Assembly: GCA_030740335.1 (NCBI GenBank)
Contig: JASLXL010000049.1
Location: 1 to 10,202 of the forward strand
Length of the DNA stretch: 10,202 bases
Source: SAR202 cluster bacterium
Lineage (GTDB): Bacteria > Chloroflexota > Dehalococcoidia > SAR202 > CAJWER01
Reading direction: 5' to 3'
Below the pieces are notes generated by a model, which worked only from the letters and a program-made list of their open reading frames with translations, had not been told where the DNA came from and searched no databases. Positions 8,270-10,202 of the stretch are shown piece after piece; within the stretch, counting starts at the first letter, position 1, and each line of letters begins with the position of its first letter. The position numbers and the translations under genes are program-made.

Positions 8270-8297
8270 AGCGCCGGCCTCGATGATCACCCGTCCC

Positions 8298-8317
8298 ATG
8301 ACACCAATGATGACACC
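8298..8317 (+). repeat. ATGACACC tandem pair, 12-bp period
   Basis: The 8-mer ATGACACC occurs at 8298-8305 and 8310-8317, spaced by AATG. The inner seven bases TGACACC and the period of 12 match the pair at 3792-3811, in the same orientation 4.5 kb away, so the two bracket the tRNA remnant and the hydrolase gene. On the minus strand the same bases encode Gly-Val-Ile-Ile-Gly-Val-Met, so a coding explanation is also possible. Confidence 0.45.
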
Positions 8318-8453
8318 GACGCCAGCACGACATGATCTCCGAATCAAGGGGCGCCCAGATCCTAACCGGGCACCCACCAACGAGCATGAGCCTGCCTCTG
8401 GGGGCAGTATAGCCTAGGGGGCTACGGGAGAGGGCGGGTCTGGAGAGACCGAA

Positions 8454-9527
8454 TCAGGATATCTTTGGATGTCGAAGAGTTCTTACTAGGCTTGTCCAGT
8501 TGAACCACCCATACTTCCAGTTGAAAATGGCGAACAAGACTATGGTGGAAATCAATTCCACAATGATATCCGGGAAAAATACGAAGCGTTCGATGCTTAC
8601 GACGAATAGCGATGGCGTGGTCATAACCGCAACCTCGGTACTCACAATCAACGACACCCATAGGTTATTGATGGCGTGATATCCAACAGCCAATTCGATT
8701 CCGCCATCGAACAAGGTGAGCAAGGACATAAACACTCCGAATATCAACATCGAACTCACATAAGGGCCAAAACCATACTCGTATGGCTCGGGATTCAACA
8801 GGTGCGGAGCCATAAAGAGCAAACTCGAGGTCGTCACTAGAACAAATCTATTCCTGGTGAGTAGCGACACTCCTTGGATGAGATAGCCCCTGAACAAAAT
8901 CTCTTCGAATGCCGACTGGTAAGGGGTTAAAACAATGACGAATAAGAAGAACGTCACATACTCCCAGACATTGGGTGCCCTAAATGTCATTTCCGTATGG
9001 AGGAACAATCTCAAGACTAGGAAGGCAGCAAAAATCAATAACCCTACCCATATCGCATAAAGTACCCTGTTGTAGTCGAATGTGACTCGTCCGGTGACTA
9101 CCTGGGTCAGTGTCCTTTTGTGTATCAGCTTTACCGATATCCAAATCCCAATAATTCCGATAATGAATCCGTAGTTGGACAGCAGATATTCAGGTATGGA
9201 GGAATCTCCGGTTATGCTGATGCCGGCACAAGTGAATTGAGGTATCTGTGCAGTCTTTAAGTACTCACAGGCGACAAGCCAAGGGACCATCCCTATACCC
9301 TGCCAGATTACTAGTATGAGAATTGTGCCTGCCACCCATCTCCACCAGCGATTCAGGCCAACCCGTGCGTTAGCCAAGAACGCCGTCTCGGCGATCTCTA
9401 CGTCAGTAGTGGCTTGACCTGCAACAGCCTCCGGCTTCTTCTGATCCTCTAGTCTCGAACCACATTGGGTGCAAAAAGACACAGAAATTGAAGGTAGTTC
9501 AAAATCACAATTGGTGCAGTGCTTCAT
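8454..9527 (-). CDS. Zinc-ribbon plus CPBP/Abi-family intramembrane protease-like protein
   Basis: 357-residue membrane protein. The N-terminus is a zinc ribbon with Cys pairs C4/C7 and C19/C22, followed by a polar linker of about 35 residues. About eight hydrophobic segments follow (near residues 62-85, 115-136, 155-176, 187-207, 228-245, 256-273, 277-297, 316-335). The CPBP motifs are all present: EExxxR at E208-E209-R213, FxxxH at F238-H242 and HxxxN at H284-N288. The family includes CAAX-type prenyl protease 2 relatives and bacteriocin self-immunity proteins, but most bacterial members have no known substrate. Start is the ATG at 9525-9527, which puts the first Cys at residue 4; no strong ribosome site precedes it. 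The gene is visibly more AT-rich than both neighbours, which suggests separate ancestry. It stands alone on its strand, 246 bases from the hydrolase start. Confidence 0.88.
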   Translation of the reverse strand: MKHCTNCDFELPSISVSFCTQCGSRLEDQKKPEAVAGQATTDVEIAETAFLANARVGLNRWWRWVAGTILILVIWQGIGMVPWLVACEYLKTAQIPQFTCAGISITGDSSIPEYLLSNYGFIIGIIGIWISVKLIHKRTLTQVVTGRVTFDYNRVLYAIWVGLLIFAAFLVLRLFLHTEMTFRAPNVWEYVTFFLFVIVLTPYQSAFEEILFRGYLIQGVSLLTRNRFVLVTTSSLLFMAPHLLNPEPYEYGFGPYVSSMLIFGVFMSLLTLFDGGIELAVGYHAINNLWVSLIVSTEVAVMTTPSLFVVSIERFVFFPDIIVELISTIVLFAIFNWKYGWFNWTSLVRTLRHPKIS

Positions 9528-9565
9528 ATCAGGAATACCTGGCGAATGTTCCTCGTAGGCTTACG

Positions 9566-9608
9566 TGACCCTTGCCACAGTATATGCCTCAGGGTCAAGA
9601 GCAAGGGT
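9566..9608. repeat. Two mutually exclusive inverted repeats upstream of the CPBP gene
   Basis: TGACCCT (9566-9572) is the reverse complement of AGGGTCA (9591-9597), and ACCCTTGC (9568-9575) is the reverse complement of GCAAGGGT (9601-9608). The left arms overlap, so only one hairpin can form at a time. It could be an operator, an attenuator-like leader or chance. Confidence 0.35.
9579..9584 (-). promoter_or_regulatory. Possible -10 element (TATACT) for the CPBP gene
   Basis: Read on the minus strand, TATACT at 9584-9579 lies about 52 bases upstream of the CPBP ATG. No good -35 hexamer sits at the usual 16-18 bp. TTGACC is present but only eight bases upstream of it. The candidate lies within a pair of alternative inverted repeats. 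Confidence 0.25.
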
Positions 9609-9856
9609 ACGGCTTAGCTGCAGCCAGGCAGATGCCGGCTATGTCGTCTTGGCCTTCAGCTAGCTCGACGCGCCCTAGGATTCCTAAGAACGCGCCTGGG
9701 ACTCCCGTCCATGGGTCGGGCTTCGCAGGACTCGCGCATGGGACCCACTGTTCATCAACGCACATGGATGTCGCCTTCCCCCATGTGGCGGAAGTTCAGG
9801 CCCGAGTCCCGCAGCTCGAGTCCAGCCCGGCTCGGATAGACCTGCGGGTCAGCCAT
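9595..9856 (-). pseudogene. Probable frameshifted remnant of an unrecognised gene
   Basis: Two consecutive minus-strand frames read plausibly and meet near 9757-9765. The upstream frame starts with ATG at 9854-9856 (MADPQVYPSRAGLELRDSG...) and hits TGA at 9755-9757. The downstream frame has ATG at 9763-9765 and runs 56 residues to TGA at 9595-9597 (...PWTGVPGAFLGILGRVELAE...). Removing one base near 9765 would join them into one protein of about 87 residues. The joined product has no motif I recognise. The plus strand is open across the same region (9572-9862) but its product is Ser/Pro/Ala-rich and low in complexity, as expected of an antisense shadow. The order remnant, CPBP, hydrolase is collinear on the minus strand. 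Confidence 0.35.
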
Positions 9857-9916
9857 AGTTAGAACGCCCCCGCTACTCCCTTCCTTCGGCCATCCAACGA
9901 TTATGTGAGGCACGAT

Positions 9917-9937
9917 GGGGGCAAAAATGGGGGCAAT
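9917..9937 (-). repeat. Left arm of a 21-bp perfect inverted repeat (GGGGGCAA pair)
   Basis: GGGGGCAA at 9917-9924 and 9929-9936 with AAAT between, a period of 12. The whole 21 bp is the exact reverse complement of 10080-10100; identity stops abruptly at both ends. It has the same word-pair architecture as the repeats by the tRNA remnant. Confidence 0.8.
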
Positions 9938-10079
9938 CGTAGGTGAGTACAAAGGAATCTACGTTTGGGGATGGCGGATTGTTAGTCCGATGGACGGGAT
10001 GCGTGGGCAAGTTGATCCTCAGTAAATGTGAAGATCGGAACAGTCGGATAGTTGTCCCGGGAGAAGGATCTTAGTGAAA

Positions 10080-10100
10080 ATTGCCCCCATTTTTGCCCCC
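10080..10100 (+). repeat. Right arm of a 21-bp perfect inverted repeat (TTGCCCCC pair)
   Basis: TTGCCCCC at 10081-10088 and 10093-10100 separated by ATTT, a period of 12. It matches 9917-9937 perfectly in inverse orientation across 142 bp. Paired, inverted arm-type sites around a core are one way attachment sites are built; a long transcribed stem is another reading. Confidence 0.8.
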
Positions 10101-10159
10101 CAATTCCTCGGGAAGGGGCGGGAAGAGTCGTGACGCCGGGGGCGCTCATCAGCCCTGCG

Positions 10160-10185
10160 CCCCTACAATAAGGGGTAAGGAGGTG
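10160..10185 (+). promoter_or_regulatory. -10-like box, small hairpin and strong Shine-Dalgarno
   Basis: TACAAT at 10164-10169 resembles a -10 box, but no matching -35 is seen. It sits inside a CCCCT/AGGGG inverted repeat (10160-10175). AAGGAGGTG at 10177-10185 is a near-perfect Shine-Dalgarno, with AGGAGG ending four bases before the ATG at 10188, and it decides that start. Confidence 0.45.
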
Positions 10186-10187
10186 TA

Positions 10188-10202
10188 ATGAGGTACAAGG
10201 CG
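10188..10202 (+). CDS. Start of a plus-strand gene, cut by the window edge
   Basis: ATG at 10188-10190 follows a strong ribosome site at close spacing. Only five codons (MRYKA) are visible, so nothing can be said about function. Confidence 0.45.

Larger units (their letters stand above)
8204..8413 (-). other. Short open minus-strand frame upstream of the hydrolase, uncertain coding
   Basis: A 69-codon open frame between TAG (8414-8416) and TGA (8204-8206), with a possible GTG start at 8375-8377, TTG at 8378-8380 or ATG at 8297-8299. It contains a hydrophobic glycine/valine/isoleucine run (GVGVIIGVMGRVII) followed by a basic stretch (KKRR), compatible with one small membrane segment. Its TGA overlaps the putative CTG start of the hydrolase. 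There is no clear ribosome site. It may be a small membrane peptide, a leader peptide, the tail of a degraded gene, or nothing. The opposite strand is also open for 66 codons, so coding status is unsettled. Confidence 0.2.
9857..10187. other. 331-bp interval without a gene, holding an att-like inverted repeat
   Basis: No supported gene. The interval contains the two arms of the 21-bp inverted repeat (9917-9937 and 10080-10100) with 142 bp between them, a small CCCCT/AGGGG hairpin (10160-10175), and the leader of the gene that begins at 10188. The 142-bp spacer holds only weak inverted words (for example GATCCT at 10014-10019 with AGGATC at 10065-10070) and no tRNA-like fold. Confidence 0.55.

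Noticed and set aside
9572..9862. Plus-strand 96-codon frame with TTG start
   Set aside because: Low-complexity Ser/Pro/Ala composition and no ribosome site; the minus-strand readings look more protein-like.
9938..10079. CRISPR-like or MITE interpretation of the repeat-flanked spacer
   Set aside because: Only two arms, inverted rather than direct, no repeated spacers and no visible target duplication.

Overview
The window looks like bacterial chromosome of moderately high GC. The style of the ABC exporter pair, including the glycine-rich leader of its second subunit, and the very large cytoplasmic glycoside hydrolase recall Chloroflexota (Dehalococcoidia/SAR202-like) genomes. This lineage call is an impression from sequence style and was not tested by a search.

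Layout: (1) Positions 1-3620, plus strand: two overlapping genes for a heterodimeric type IV ABC exporter. The first is cut by the left edge. The ATPase sites are asymmetric: subunit 1 has Asp in place of the catalytic Glu, and subunit 2 has the altered signature LSVGQ, so one site is degenerate and one canonical. (2) Positions 3621-4028: non-coding. It holds a degraded tRNA-Leu(UAA) that has lost most of its D arm, flanked by two short tandem word pairs, both with a 12-bp period, that resemble integrase arm-type sites. This looks like an old integration locus. (3) Positions 4029-8207, minus strand: one very large glycoside hydrolase, GH106 (alpha-L-rhamnosidase)-like, whose conserved N-terminus lies upstream of the first ATG/GTG/TTG codon. 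The best start is a CTG that overlaps the stop of an upstream short frame. (4) Positions 8208-8453: spacer with that short frame, a hairpin plus T6, and a second TGACACC pair at 12-bp period. (5) Positions 8454-9527, minus strand: a more AT-rich gene for a zinc-ribbon plus CPBP/Abi intramembrane protease-like protein. (6) Positions 9528-10187: a probable frameshifted remnant on the minus strand, then a 21-bp perfect inverted repeat flanking 142 bp; each arm is again an 8-mer repeated at 12-bp period. (7) The right edge has a strong Shine-Dalgarno sequence and the first five codons of a plus-strand gene.

The ABC pair is a self-contained drug/lipid-type export operon on what looks like core chromosome. 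From the tRNA remnant rightwards the window behaves like accessory DNA: minus-strand cargo, changed base composition, degraded frames and repeated att-like motifs, but no recognisable integrase or transposase gene inside the window. The most unusual observation is that five sites in three sequence families share one architecture: a 7-8-mer repeated once at exactly 12 bp.
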